A DNA stretch of 48,964 bases from Hespellia sp. (GCA_028694105.1 JAQUUC010000021.1:1-48964); one strand, 5' to 3'; shown: positions 1-8,052, counted from the first letter of the stretch. Notes: generated from the sequence alone by a model not told the origin. Made by a program: numbers and translations.

Positions 1-44
1 AATATCAACTGTAACACTTAATTCTATTTTTATAAATAGAAAAT

Positions 45-90
45 GTAGCATTTACCCTATTCTGTAAGAGTAAATGCTACTTATTTTTTA
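45..90 (+). terminator. Intrinsic terminator of an off-window upstream gene
   Basis: A perfect 11-bp stem (45-55 with 70-80, arms GTAGCATTTAC and GTAAATGCTAC) is followed by a T-rich tract at 81-90. It most likely ends a transcript entering from the left edge. Bases 1-44 hold nothing else I can identify. Confidence 0.75.
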
Positions 91-178
91 GTATCTTTCA
101 AAGTGGAAATTAACTTTTCACTTCAGCTTTTTTTTATTTCTTACAATTCTTAAGAATTTTTAATAAATGTATTAGAGA

Positions 179-208
179 TTGTAAAGAAAGCAGAAGATGT
201 AGTATAAT
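179..208 (+). promoter_or_regulatory. Promoter for the deacetylase pair
   Basis: A -35 TTGTAA (179-184) and a -10 TATAAT (203-208) are separated by 18 bp, with the first gene starting 43 bp downstream. A 14-bp perfect palindrome, AATTCTTAAGAATT, lies just upstream at 145-158 and could be an operator, but nothing else supports that. Confidence 0.6.
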
Positions 209-251
209 AGAGCTGTATACAATACAAGTGATAGGATTGGGGAGAGGGAAC

Positions 252-1187
252 ATGGAACAGAAGAAGCGTATGAGCCGGCGAAGAAGACAGGCAATCCGAA
301 AACGCCGTATATTAATAGGCGTAATTGTTCTTGTGGTTGCTGCGGTGATTGTGGGAGCAGTTCTGCTTTTGAAACAGGCAAAAAAGAAAACCACAACAAA
401 GGAAGCATCATCGAAAACGGTTCAAAATCTGAATATAGACAATGCAGAGCAGCAGACGAAGGCAGAAGGAACAGATAACGCGGATGCGAAAAAGGAAGAT
501 GCTCCGGACCGCTCTGGCTTTGCAGTGGATCCCAATGTACCGGCAGGAAGTGATAAAGCGAATGAGGAGAAGACGGTATATATGACTTTTGATGACGGTC
601 CTTCATATAATACACAGGCGGTTCTGGATATTCTGGATAAATATGATGCAAAAGCGACCTTCTTTGTGACGGGTATTAATCCAGACTATTTTGATATGAT
701 AAAGACAGCATACGACAAAGGGCATACCATTGGTCTCCATACGTATTCGCACGATTATGCGAACGTCTACGCTTCACAGGATGCGTATTTCAGTGATCTT
801 GACCAGATCGGACAGGTTGTAAAGGATCAGATTGGATATGTACCGTGTTTCATTCGTTTTCCGGGCGGATCATCGAATACTATTTCCGCGAACTATACTC
901 AGGGAATCATGACAGCGCTTTCGCAGGAGGTACAGGCGAGAGGGTATCAGTATTATGATTGGAATATCAGTTGTGGGGATGGAGGCGACAATCCGGCTGA
1001 CGTATTACGGGATCAGGCAATTTCGGTAGATTATTCGAATATTGTTTTATTGATGCATGATGCGAATAATAAAGAGACAACAGTACAGGCACTGCCGGAG
1101 ATCATCGAGCACTATAAGAATTTGGGATATCAGTTCAAAGCAATTGATCGCGATACATTTGATGCGCACCATGGTATTGGTAATTAA
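252..1187 (+). CDS. Membrane-anchored polysaccharide deacetylase (CE4)
   Basis: The 311-residue protein has a basic N-terminus, one membrane segment (about residues 18-40), a low-complexity polar linker and a C-terminal NodB-homology domain, so it is a type II membrane protein with an external catalytic domain. Visible CE4 motifs are TFDDGPS (catalytic/metal Asp pair near residue 113), HTIGLHTYSH (zinc His pair near 165), RFPGGSSN, and LLMHD near the C-terminus. The family removes N- or O-acetyl groups from peptidoglycan or other surface glycans; the substrate cannot be told from sequence. The start at 252 is preferred over an in-frame ATG at 228 because GGGGAGAGGG lies just before it. A close paralogue follows 43 bp downstream. 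Confidence 0.88.
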   Translation: MEQKKRMSRRRRQAIRKRRILIGVIVLVVAAVIVGAVLLLKQAKKKTTTKEASSKTVQNLNIDNAEQQTKAEGTDNADAKKEDAPDRSGFAVDPNVPAGSDKANEEKTVYMTFDDGPSYNTQAVLDILDKYDAKATFFVTGINPDYFDMIKTAYDKGHTIGLHTYSHDYANVYASQDAYFSDLDQIGQVVKDQIGYVPCFIRFPGGSSNTISANYTQGIMTALSQEVQARGYQYYDWNISCGDGGDNPADVLRDQAISVDYSNIVLLMHDANNKETTVQALPEIIEHYKNLGYQFKAIDRDTFDAHHGIGN

Positions 1188-1230
1188 ATGAAAGTGGTGG
1201 TGGGTAAGACTGGATATTGAGGGAAAAGAA

Positions 1231-2181
1231 ATGACAGAAGAGGAAGAAAAAAGAATACATCGTTACGAGAAGAGACAAAAGAGACGGCGCAGGGAACTGA
1301 TGAAACGGCTGGTGTGCCTTGTTGGAGTGATATTGCTCGCTGCTGCAGTCATAGGAGGCATTTCATATTCTGTTTCAAAGGCAAAGAAAAATCAGGCGCG
1401 GGAAGCGGCGGCAAAGGCAAAGCAGGAAGCCGTGCTGAAGAAAGAAAAAGAAGAGAAAGAAGCAGAGATCAAAAAGCAAAAAGAGGAAGAGAAAAGGGCG
1501 GCTGACAACACGCTTACTCCGGGAGTACCGGTGGGAAGTGATACGGCATCAACAGAGAAAACGGTATATCTGACATTTGATGATGGACCATCGCAGAATA
1601 CGCAGCCTATTTTAGACATTCTGGACCAATACAATGCAAAGGCTACATTTTTCGTGACTGGAATTAATCAGGACTATGGGGATCTGATAAAGACGGCATA
1701 CGATAAGGGACATACGATTGGTCTGCATACATTTTCACACAGTTATCAGCAGCTTTATGCTTCGACAGATGCCTATTTTGATGATTTGAATCAGATTGGC
1801 GAATACGTAAAACAGAAGATCGGTTTTGTGCCATGCTTTATTCGTTTTCCGGGGGGATCGTCCAACACGGTGTCTGCTTCATATTCTCAGGGAATCATGA
1901 CAACACTGTCTCAGGCGGTGCAGGAAAAGGGATATCAGTATTATGACTGGAATGCTTCATCGGGCGATGCGACCGGCAGTAATGTGCCGAAGGATACAAT
2001 CGTGGCCGAAGGAACATCCTGCGAGTATACGAATATTGTCATGCTGCTGCACGATGCGATAGGAAAAGAGACAACGGTGGAAGCACTTCCTGCGATTATT
2101 GAGCATTATCAGAGTCTGGGGTATGCATTTAAAGCATTAGACAGGCAGAGCTTTGATGCGCATCACGGGATTTGGAATTAA
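1231..2181 (+). CDS. Membrane-anchored polysaccharide deacetylase (CE4), paralogue
   Basis: This 316-residue protein has the same architecture as its upstream neighbour: basic N-terminus, one membrane helix (about residues 26-47), a highly charged Lys/Glu/Ala linker likely to form a coiled coil (about 55-90), then a NodB domain. TFDDGPS, HTIGLHTFSH, RFPGGSSN and LLHD are all present, so the active site looks complete. The catalytic domains are very similar while the linkers differ completely, suggesting a tandem duplication with diverged wall-spanning stalks. It lies 43 bp after the first gene and a terminator follows, so the two form a bicistronic unit. Peptidoglycan deacetylation is plausible but not shown. 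Confidence 0.87.
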   Translation: MTEEEEKRIHRYEKRQKRRRRELMKRLVCLVGVILLAAAVIGGISYSVSKAKKNQAREAAAKAKQEAVLKKEKEEKEAEIKKQKEEEKRAADNTLTPGVPVGSDTASTEKTVYLTFDDGPSQNTQPILDILDQYNAKATFFVTGINQDYGDLIKTAYDKGHTIGLHTFSHSYQQLYASTDAYFDDLNQIGEYVKQKIGFVPCFIRFPGGSSNTVSASYSQGIMTTLSQAVQEKGYQYYDWNASSGDATGSNVPKDTIVAEGTSCEYTNIVMLLHDAIGKETTVEALPAIIEHYQSLGYAFKALDRQSFDAHHGIWN

Positions 2182-2211
2182 GCAGATAGAATTTTTATAA
2201 GGATATAGAAG

Positions 2212-2248
2212 ACAGATGAGGTTCAAAGTGAATTTCATCTGTTTTTTG
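2212..2248 (+). terminator. Intrinsic terminator after the deacetylase pair
   Basis: The stem ACAGATGA (2212-2219) pairs with TCATCTGT (2235-2242) and a run of T follows directly. It separates the deacetylase unit from the hydrogenase operon. Confidence 0.75.
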
Positions 2249-2273
2249 TTCCCTTTTTTTACATGGATTTGAC

Positions 2274-2329
2274 TTGTTATTTATGCAAAATTACCATATA
2301 ATGAAAAGTGATTGACAAAAAATTAACCA
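2274..2329 (+). promoter_or_regulatory. Hydrogenase operon promoter with a Rex-like operator
   Basis: The -35 TTGTTA (2274-2279) and -10 TATAAT (2297-2302) have the ideal 17-bp spacing. Starting 10 bp after the -10 is TTGACAAAAAATTAACCA (2312-2329), which matches the Rex consensus TTGTTAA-N4-TTAACAA at 11 of 14 defined positions. Rex is a redox repressor that senses NADH/NAD+, and a site here would block transcription at the start point. The promoter is clear; the Rex assignment is an inference from the half-matching palindrome and the gene function. Confidence 0.6.
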
Positions 2330-2349
2330 TATTCACAAGGAGGAACAAC

Positions 2350-2826
2350 ATGTTAGATCAGACCTACTATGATAAAACAGATGAAATCATAGCATCGCAT
2401 GGAGCCGAGTCGGCATCTCTGATTCCCATCATTCAGGATATTCAGAATGAATACCGCTATCTGGCACCGGAGCTTCTGGCTTATGTAGCGGACAAGCTTG
2501 GTATCAGTGAAGCTAAGGCATACAGTGTAGCAACTTTCTATGAGAATTTTTCATTTGAGCCAAAAGGAAAATACGTAATCAAGGTATGTGACGGAACCGC
2601 CTGTCATGTCCGCAAATCGATTCCGATTTTAGAGCGGCTGTACAGTGAGCTTGGGTTGTCAAAGGAAAAGGTAACAACGGACGATATGCTTTTTACTCTG
2701 GAGACGGTATCCTGTCTCGGTGCCTGTGGACTTGCACCGGTTCTGACTGTGAATGATAAGGTATATCCAAAGATGACACCGGATGATGCGTCAGCACTTA
2801 TTGTGGAATTGAGAGGAGAAGCATAA
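2350..2826 (+). CDS. hydC: NuoE-like [2Fe-2S] subunit of electron-bifurcating hydrogenase
   Basis: The 158-residue protein is a thioredoxin-like [2Fe-2S] subunit of the NuoE/HydC family. The four cluster cysteines are visible as CDGTAC (about residues 80 and 85) and CLGAC (about 122 and 126). In the Thermotoga-type HydABC complex this subunit carries electrons in the cytoplasmic enzyme that couples NADH and reduced ferredoxin oxidation to H2 formation, or the reverse. The start at 2350 follows the strong SD AAGGAGG; an upstream in-frame ATG at 2308 lies inside the promoter/operator region and is unlikely. The next gene starts 1 bp after its stop, so translation is probably coupled. Confidence 0.88.
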   Translation: MLDQTYYDKTDEIIASHGAESASLIPIIQDIQNEYRYLAPELLAYVADKLGISEAKAYSVATFYENFSFEPKGKYVIKVCDGTACHVRKSIPILERLYSELGLSKEKVTTDDMLFTLETVSCLGACGLAPVLTVNDKVYPKMTPDDASALIVELRGEA

Positions 2827-2827
2827 T

Positions 2828-4714
2828 ATGGAGAGAATTATAAATACAGAAGTTCTCGACCGTATTCGGGAAGCTTCAAAAAGGATAATAGAAGAGAGCA
2901 AGTGCAGAATTCTGATTTGTGCCGGTACCGGATGTCTTGCCGGCGGCTCAGGAGAAATCTATGAGAAAATGTGTGAGCTTGTGAAGGATCATCCGAATGT
3001 CGAGGTAGAATTCGGGGCTGAGATTGCACACGGAAACGGTGAAATCGGTGTGAAGAAAAGCGGATGTCATGGATTCTGTGAGATGGGGCCGCTGATGCGG
3101 ATTGAACCACTTGGAGTATTATATACCAAGGTTCAGCTGGAGGACTGTGAAGCCATTTTCCACAGAACCATTGAAAAGGGTGATATCATCCGTCATCTGC
3201 TGTATAAGCAGAACGGGCTGGAATATCAGAAGCAGGAAGAGATTCCGTTTTACAAAAAGCAGACCAGACTGGTCCTTAAGAACTGTGGTCATATTGATGC
3301 GGAGAATATCAATGAATATATTTCCACGGGCGGATACACGGCGCTGGAGAAAGCACTGTTTCAGATGACACCGGAAGAGGTTGTAAATGAGATTTCCGAG
3401 TCGAATCTGCGCGGACGTGGCGGCGGTGGTTTCCCGACCGGATATAAGTGGTCTCAGGTAGCGCGTCAGGCGGAGCCGGTTCACTATGTGGTCTGTAATG
3501 GTGATGAGGGAGATCCGGGCGCATTTATGGATCGAAGCGTTATGGAAGGCGATCCGCATAAGATGATCGAGGGTATGATGATTGCCGGATATGCGGTGGG
3601 CGCAAAAGAAGGGTATATTTATGTGCGTGCGGAATATCCGCTGGCAATCAGCCGTTTGAAACTTGCAATTGCGCAGGCGGAGGAATGCGGGCTTCTGGGT
3701 GAACATATCTTAGGAACAGATTTTTCCTTTAAATTACATATCAACCGTGGAGCCGGAGCATTTGTCTGCGGAGAGGGCAGTGCGCTGACCGCATCGATTG
3801 AAGGCAACAGAGGTATGCCGAGAGTCAAACCGCCTCGTACGGTAGAGCAGGGGTTGTTTGGCAAACCGACGGTCTTGAATAATGTTGAGACCTTCGCAAA
3901 TGTTTCAATGATCATCAGTAATGGTGCAGCGTGGTACAAGACCATCGGGCCGGAGAACAGCCCGGGAACAAAAGCATTTGCACTGACCGGCAGTGTGATG
4001 AACACAGGACTGATTGAGGTCCCGATGGGAACAACGCTTCGGGAGGTTATCTTCGATATTGGAGGCGGCATCAAAAATGATGGAAAATTCAAGGCGGTTC
4101 AGATCGGAGGACCTTCGGGCGGATGTCTGATCACGCCACATCTGGAAATTAATCTTGATTTTGATTCACTCAAAAAGATGGGCGCGATGATCGGTTCCGG
4201 CGGTCTGGTGGTCATGGATGATTCTACTTGTATGGTTGAGGTTGCCCGGTTCTTCATGAACTTCACACAGAATGAATCCTGCGGGAAATGTGTCCCTTGC
4301 CGTGAAGGTACGAAGCGGATGCTGGAGATTCTGGAACGCATCGTTGCTGGCAAAGGAAAGATAGAAGATTTAGACATGCTCGAGGAGCTGGCAAACACGA
4401 TTACAGAGACAGCGCTCTGCGGACTCGGTAAGAGTGCAGCGCTTCCGGTTGTCAGCACATTGAAGCTGTTCCGCGATGAATATGTTGAGCATATTGTGGA
4501 GAAGAAATGTGCATCACATACCTGCAGTGCACTTCGCAGATATATCATCAGTCCGCAGCTTTGCAAGGGATGTTCGAAATGTGCACGAAATTGTCCGGTC
4601 GGGGCAATCAGCGGCAAAATCAAGGAACCATTTACCATCGACACAGAGAAATGTATCAAATGTGGTGCGTGTGAGAGCGCCTGTGCGTTCCATGCAATCC
4701 ATGTGGAAGCGTAA
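2828..4714 (+). CDS. hydB: NuoF-like NAD(P)/FMN subunit of electron-bifurcating hydrogenase
   Basis: This 628-residue flavoprotein has the HydB domain order. An N-terminal thioredoxin-like [2Fe-2S] region carries CAGTGC and GCHGFC (about residues 31-85). The NuoF core follows, with the FMN/NAD glycine-rich motif RGRGGGGFPTGYKW (about 194-207) and the GAGAFVCGEGSAL loop. Next is the [4Fe-4S] motif CGKCVPCREGT (about 485-495). A C-terminal bacterial ferredoxin domain with two CxxCxxCxxxC motifs ends the protein. It is the NAD(H)-reactive subunit and probable bifurcation site of the trimeric hydrogenase. It is sandwiched between the HydC and HydA genes with gaps of 1 and 14 bp. The fit to the family is complete and no residue loss was noticed. 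Confidence 0.9.
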   Translation: MERIINTEVLDRIREASKRIIEESKCRILICAGTGCLAGGSGEIYEKMCELVKDHPNVEVEFGAEIAHGNGEIGVKKSGCHGFCEMGPLMRIEPLGVLYTKVQLEDCEAIFHRTIEKGDIIRHLLYKQNGLEYQKQEEIPFYKKQTRLVLKNCGHIDAENINEYISTGGYTALEKALFQMTPEEVVNEISESNLRGRGGGGFPTGYKWSQVARQAEPVHYVVCNGDEGDPGAFMDRSVMEGDPHKMIEGMMIAGYAVGAKEGYIYVRAEYPLAISRLKLAIAQAEECGLLGEHILGTDFSFKLHINRGAGAFVCGEGSALTASIEGNRGMPRVKPPRTVEQGLFGKPTVLNNVETFANVSMIISNGAAWYKTIGPENSPGTKAFALTGSVMNTGLIEVPMGTTLREVIFDIGGGIKNDGKFKAVQIGGPSGGCLITPHLEINLDFDSLKKMGAMIGSGGLVVMDDSTCMVEVARFFMNFTQNESCGKCVPCREGTKRMLEILERIVAGKGKIEDLDMLEELANTITETALCGLGKSAALPVVSTLKLFRDEYVEHIVEKKCASHTCSALRRYIISPQLCKGCSKCARNCPVGAISGKIKEPFTIDTEKCIKCGACESACAFHAIHVEA

Positions 4715-4728
4715 GGAGGGATAAGAAC

Positions 4729-6411
4729 ATGGGATATATGATAATAAACAACAGACGATATGAATTTACCGACGAGAAAAATGTTCTTTCCGTCATTCGA
4801 AAAGCAGGAATCGATCTGCCGACCTTCTGCTATCATTCAGAACTTTCGACATACGGCGCCTGTCGTATGTGCGTGGTGGAAGATGAGAGAGGGAAAGTAT
4901 TTGCATCCTGTTCAGAAACGCCCCGTGACGGCATGAAAATATATACCAATACACCGAGGCTCCAGCATCACAGAAAGATGATCTTAGAGCTTCTTCTGGC
5001 GGCGCATTGCAGAGACTGTACGACCTGCCGCAAGAATGGTGTCTGTACACTGCAGAAGCTGGCACTGCAGCTTGGAATTCACGAAATACGGTTTGAGAAT
5101 AATAAGCCGATGCTTCCACTCGATACTTCTTCGGACTGTATCGTGCGGGATCCGAACAAATGTATTCTCTGCGGAGACTGTGTGCGTACCTGCGACGAGA
5201 TTCAGGGAATCGGGATTTTGGATTTTGCATTCCGAGGTTCTAAGATGCAGGTGACACCGGCATTTAATAAGAATTTAAGTGAGACCGACTGTGTCGGATG
5301 CGGACAGTGCCGCGTAGTATGTCCGACCGGAGCTATTACGATTCAGGAAAATGTAACGCAGGTGTGGAATCTGCTGGCAGACAAAAATGTGCGTGTGGTT
5401 GCGGAAATCGCGCCGGCGGTGCGTGTGGCAATCGGCGATAAATTCAACATCCCTAAGGGTGAGAATACCATTGGCAAGCTGGTTGCGGCACTTCGGAGGA
5501 TTGGATTTGATGAAATTTATGACACGAACTTCGGAGCCGATTTAACGGTGATGGAAGAGTCAAAGGAATTGGTGGAGCGGATTGAGTCCGGTGAGAATCT
5601 GCCGCTCTTTACCTCCTGCTGTCCGGGCTGGGTGAAATTCTGTGAAAACAAATACCCGGATCTTGCGGGACACATTTCCACCTGCCGTTCGCCGCAGCAG
5701 ATGTTTGGAGCTGTGCTGAAGGAAGAGGCGAGAGAGAATCGGGAAGATACCAGAAAGACCGTTCTTGTATCCATTATGCCTTGTACGGCGAAGAAGGGCG
5801 AAATCAAGAGGCCGGAGCATTTCACGGACGGCGAGCAGGACGTGGATTACGTATTGACGACAAACGAAGTGACCAGAATGATCAAAGAAGAGGGCATTGA
5901 CCTGAAGATGGTAGAGCCGGAGGCGATGGACATGCCGTTTGGTATTTCATCCGGAGCCGGAGCAATCTTCGGTGTAACCGGTGGTGTGACGGAGGCGGTG
6001 CTGAGAAGACTGCTGAACAGCAATAAGGCCGATGTACTGCAGGATATCAGCTTTACCGGCATCCGCGGAGCAGAGGGCATCAAGGAAGCGTCTGTGATGC
6101 TCGGAGAGCGTGAAGTGAAGATCGCAGTTGTCAATGGTCTTGCAAATGCGGGAAGAGTCATGGACCGGATTCGCGCAGGGAAAGCAGATTATGATTTTGT
6201 TGAGGTGATGGCTTGTAAACGCGGATGTATCGCGGGCGGCGGACAGCCGGTTCCGATTGGACCACGCACGAAAAAAGCCAGAATGGATGGTATTTACAAG
6301 GTCGACCGCACCGCGCAGATTAAGCTTTCCAACGAAAATCCGATTATTATGACATTGTACGATGGATTGCTCAAAGGCAGAGAACATAAGCTTTTGCACA
6401 ATCAGAAATAA
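4729..6411 (+). CDS. hydA: [FeFe]-hydrogenase catalytic subunit
   Basis: The 560-residue protein contains, in order: an N-terminal plant-type [2Fe-2S] domain (CYHSELSTYGACRMC), a His-Cys3 [4Fe-4S] motif (HCRDCTTCRKNGVC), two ferredoxin-like [4Fe-4S] motifs (CILCGDCVRTC and CVGCGQCRVVC), then the H-cluster domain with L1 TSCCPGW, L2 MPCTAKKGE and L3 ACKRGCIAGGGQP. It makes or consumes H2 at the di-iron H-cluster and is the catalytic partner of the two upstream subunits. The four H-cluster cysteines are present. In L3 the usual Pro-Gly between the first two Cys region is Lys-Arg, a variation away from the metal ligands. It is somewhat shorter than Thermotoga HydA. The SD AAGGAGGG sits just upstream. 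The hyd maturation genes are not in this window. Confidence 0.93.
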   Translation: MGYMIINNRRYEFTDEKNVLSVIRKAGIDLPTFCYHSELSTYGACRMCVVEDERGKVFASCSETPRDGMKIYTNTPRLQHHRKMILELLLAAHCRDCTTCRKNGVCTLQKLALQLGIHEIRFENNKPMLPLDTSSDCIVRDPNKCILCGDCVRTCDEIQGIGILDFAFRGSKMQVTPAFNKNLSETDCVGCGQCRVVCPTGAITIQENVTQVWNLLADKNVRVVAEIAPAVRVAIGDKFNIPKGENTIGKLVAALRRIGFDEIYDTNFGADLTVMEESKELVERIESGENLPLFTSCCPGWVKFCENKYPDLAGHISTCRSPQQMFGAVLKEEARENREDTRKTVLVSIMPCTAKKGEIKRPEHFTDGEQDVDYVLTTNEVTRMIKEEGIDLKMVEPEAMDMPFGISSGAGAIFGVTGGVTEAVLRRLLNSNKADVLQDISFTGIRGAEGIKEASVMLGEREVKIAVVNGLANAGRVMDRIRAGKADYDFVEVMACKRGCIAGGGQPVPIGPRTKKARMDGIYKVDRTAQIKLSNENPIIMTLYDGLLKGREHKLLHNQK

Positions 6412-6462
6412 ATGCAAACCAAAATTTGGCATGTCTAAATTGTGAAATTAAATGTAAATCTC

Positions 6463-6491
6463 TTGTAAAATGATTCAAGTGAGGTTATAAT
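6463..6491 (+). promoter_or_regulatory. Strong promoter of the 6S RNA gene
   Basis: A -35 TTGTAA (6463-6468), 17-bp spacer and consensus -10 TATAAT (6486-6491) predict transcription from about 6498, exactly where the structured RNA begins. No open reading frame with an SD follows for nearly 300 bp. Confidence 0.75.
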
Positions 6492-6497
6492 AATATC

Positions 6498-6672
6498 AAA
6501 CCTGAGATGTGCGACAACTCTTACATTTTGAACCTACAATACTTTAAACGGGATTCTTAAATTTCTGTAATATGTCAGGCCTCCGATTGCAGTGGAAGAC
6601 AGAAAAACAGATGCGGTTGCCCACCTAGCTGTGGCTAGGAGTCAAAATGTGGAGACCGGCACCTTGGGCATA
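6498..6672 (+). ncRNA. ssrS: 6S RNA (ssrS), probable
   Basis: This non-coding stretch is bounded by a near-consensus promoter and an intrinsic terminator and would give a transcript of about 175-220 nt. Its ends pair: CCTGAGATGT (6501-6510) with GCACCTTGGG (6659-6668), one mismatch. ACATTTTGA (6523-6531) pairs perfectly with TCAAAATGT (6642-6650), and the hairpin CCTAGC-TGTG-GCTAGG lies next to it. One long irregular duplex around a central open region is the 6S architecture that mimics an open promoter and binds housekeeping RNA polymerase. The size, free-standing promoter and long closing duplex fit 6S much better than tmRNA, SRP RNA or RNase P. The family name rests on architecture and recalled sequence, not on a model search. 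Confidence 0.65.
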
Positions 6673-6683
6673 ACAAAAGATGA

Positions 6684-6719
6684 AAGGCAGTTGCCATCGC
6701 GGTAACTGCCTTGACTTTT
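6684..6719 (+). terminator. Terminator of the 6S RNA gene
   Basis: A 12-bp stem (AAGGCAGTTGCC with GGTAACTGCCTT, one G-U pair, 5-nt loop) is followed by a short T-rich stretch, GACTTTTG. The T-run is modest, so termination may be partial. Confidence 0.6.
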
Positions 6720-6746
6720 GCTTCTTTGTATATTTTGTGGTATGAT
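6718..6746 (+). promoter_or_regulatory. Promoter of the YihY-family gene
   Basis: A -35 TTGCTT (6718-6723), 17-bp spacer and -10 TATGAT (6741-6746) lie 43 bp before the start codon and directly follow the terminator hairpin. Confidence 0.5.
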
Positions 6747-6789
6747 GCTTTTAAATATATGAAGCGAGATACGCTGACAGGAGAATTTC

Positions 6790-7650
6790 ATGAAACGAAA
6801 ACTATCAAAAGTCATGAATGAAGTCAATAGTTTCATTGTAAATTGTGGCTTGCATCACAACGGCGCATATGCCGCGCAGGCCTCTTATTTCTTTATGTTA
6901 TCTTTGATTCCAATCATGATTTTGCTATTAACGATGATTCAATTCACACCGGTCACACGGGAGATGGTCATGACTGCAGTTGTGAATGTATTTCCAACCA
7001 CCGTGAACGGACTGATTGTCTCAATCGTGAATCAGGTATATAACCAGTCCAACACAATCATTCCATTTACGATACTCATGGCACTCTGGTCAGCCGGGAA
7101 GGGTGTTCTCTCGGTGACGACAGGTCTGAACTGTACTTATGACTGTGTTGAGACACGTAATTACTTTTTCCTGCGGTTTCGGGCTACCTTTTATACGGTG
7201 CTATTTATCGTAGCAATTATTTTCACACTGCTGCTATCTGTTTTTGGTAACGGAATCAGTGTAGTTGTTATCCGCCACATTCCGTTCCTTGAGCCGGTCG
7301 TGGATTTTCTGATGCGGATGCGTACACTTTTTTCACTGTCATTTTTATTTGTGCTGTGGGTACTGGTGTACAAGTTCCTGCCAAACCGTAAGAATGCGCT
7401 GCGCAAACAGATTCCGGGAGCGGTGTTCACTGCGTTTGGATGGCTGTTGATGTCGTTCTTCTTTTCGGTTTATCTGGATGTGTTTACTGGATTTACCAGT
7501 ATGTACGGCAGTCTGACAACGATTATCCTGATCATGCTCTGGATGTACTTCTGTATGTATATTACGCTGCTCGGCGGAGAACTTAATGTTCTGATTGAGA
7601 AGAAGATCGAGAAGAAGATCGAGAAGAAGATATGCGCTAAAAAATCTTGA
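6790..7650 (+). CDS. YihY/UPF0761 family inner membrane protein
   Basis: This 286-residue polytopic protein has about six membrane segments and the family hallmarks: an N-terminal amphipathic stretch, AAQASYFFMLSLIPIMILLL as the first membrane helix, LWSAGKGVLSVTTGLN in the middle, and a final region with TSMYGSLTTIILIMLWMY followed by GGELN. The family was once annotated as 'virulence factor BrkB' or RNase BN in error; its true function is unknown. The C-terminus ends in a Lys/Glu tail encoded by a 12-bp unit (GAGAAGAAGATC) repeated three times at 7598-7630, probably from slippage. The SD is AGGAG shortly before the ATG. The T-box promoter begins inside the last codons, so the gene is transcribed separately. 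Confidence 0.82.
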   Translation: MKRKLSKVMNEVNSFIVNCGLHHNGAYAAQASYFFMLSLIPIMILLLTMIQFTPVTREMVMTAVVNVFPTTVNGLIVSIVNQVYNQSNTIIPFTILMALWSAGKGVLSVTTGLNCTYDCVETRNYFFLRFRATFYTVLFIVAIIFTLLLSVFGNGISVVVIRHIPFLEPVVDFLMRMRTLFSLSFLFVLWVLVYKFLPNRKNALRKQIPGAVFTAFGWLLMSFFFSVYLDVFTGFTSMYGSLTTIILIMLWMYFCMYITLLGGELNVLIEKKIEKKIEKKICAKKS

Positions 7651-7674
7651 CTTTCAGGATTGATATGTTACAAT
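7647..7674 (+). promoter_or_regulatory. Promoter of the pheST T-box transcript
   Basis: A -35 TTGACT (7647-7652), 16-bp spacer and -10 TACAAT (7669-7674). The -35 overlaps the stop codon of the upstream gene. Confidence 0.6.
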
Positions 7675-7701
7675 AGAAAAAGTATTTAAATTATAATAAA
7701 T

Positions 7702-7948
7702 AAAAGCAATGACCGTGTTCAGTAGAGAATCACCTTCTAACAGAGAGAGGAAATCAAAGGCTGCAAGTTTCCTTTAGTTCAGATGAGAATCGAAATTCCC
7801 GCGAGAGCTGTGTTTTTGAAATGTGTTTTCAGAGTAGGAAGCAACGTATAATGCGCGTTACGCATACTTGAGTGCTCACAGATGTCTGGTGAGAATTAGG
7901 GTGGTACCGCGATTTAGCCTCGTCCCTTTGTTGGGAGGGGCTTTTTTT
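7702..7948 (+). promoter_or_regulatory. T-box leader, tRNA-Phe-responsive
   Basis: The leader carries the T-box sequence AGGGTGGTACCGCG (7898-7911), the universally conserved antiterminator element that pairs with the NCCA end of uncharged tRNA. Upstream is a long stem I region with AGAGAGGAA and GGCTGCAAG, typical of its internal loop and distal elements. A TTC triplet around 7795, in GAAATTCCC, is the likely Phe specifier given the downstream genes, but I did not fold stem I fully. The competing terminator is annotated separately. When tRNA-Phe is uncharged, read-through into pheST is expected. Confidence 0.9.
7917..7948 (+). terminator. T-box-controlled intrinsic terminator
   Basis: The stem (7917-7926 with 7933-7941, one bulge) is followed by seven T residues. 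The left arm directly follows the T-box sequence, as required for mutually exclusive antiterminator and terminator forms. Confidence 0.88.
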
Positions 7949-7953
7949 AATGT

Positions 7954-7997
7954 AATTTTCTGACGGGTAAAAGTCAATTTTCTGACGGGTAAAAATC
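7954..7997 (+). repeat. 22-bp tandem duplication between T-box and pheS
   Basis: A 22-bp unit beginning AATTTTCTGACGGG occurs twice head to tail (7954-7975 and 7976-7997) with one mismatch. A partial third copy of its first letters follows. It lies after the T-box terminator, so it is in the read-through mRNA leader. Confidence 0.85.
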
Positions 7998-8003
7998 AAT
8001 TCA

Positions 8004-8034
8004 GGACGTAGTATTTTTGAAAAATACTACGTCC
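8004..8034 (+). repeat. Perfect 14-bp hairpin just upstream of pheS SD
   Basis: GGACGTAGTATTTT (8004-8017) pairs perfectly with AAAATACTACGTCC (8021-8034) across a 3-nt loop. No T-run follows on either strand, so it is not an intrinsic terminator. It ends 7 nt before the pheS SD region and might stabilise the mRNA or affect translation. Confidence 0.8.
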
Positions 8035-8052
8035 CCAACGAAAGGAGATATT

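Noticed and set aside
172-651. 159-codon minus-strand frame over the first deacetylase
   Set aside because: It overlaps the promoter and 5' half of a clear gene, with no ribosome site or recognisable domain.
3119-3706. 195-codon frame on the minus strand within the hydrogenase operon
   Set aside because: It is a shadow of the hydB coding sequence: no SD, low-complexity codons, and the plus-strand gene is complete and conserved.
6412-6440. Terminator after hydA
   Set aside because: CCAAAATTTGG is palindromic but too short to loop and has no T-run.
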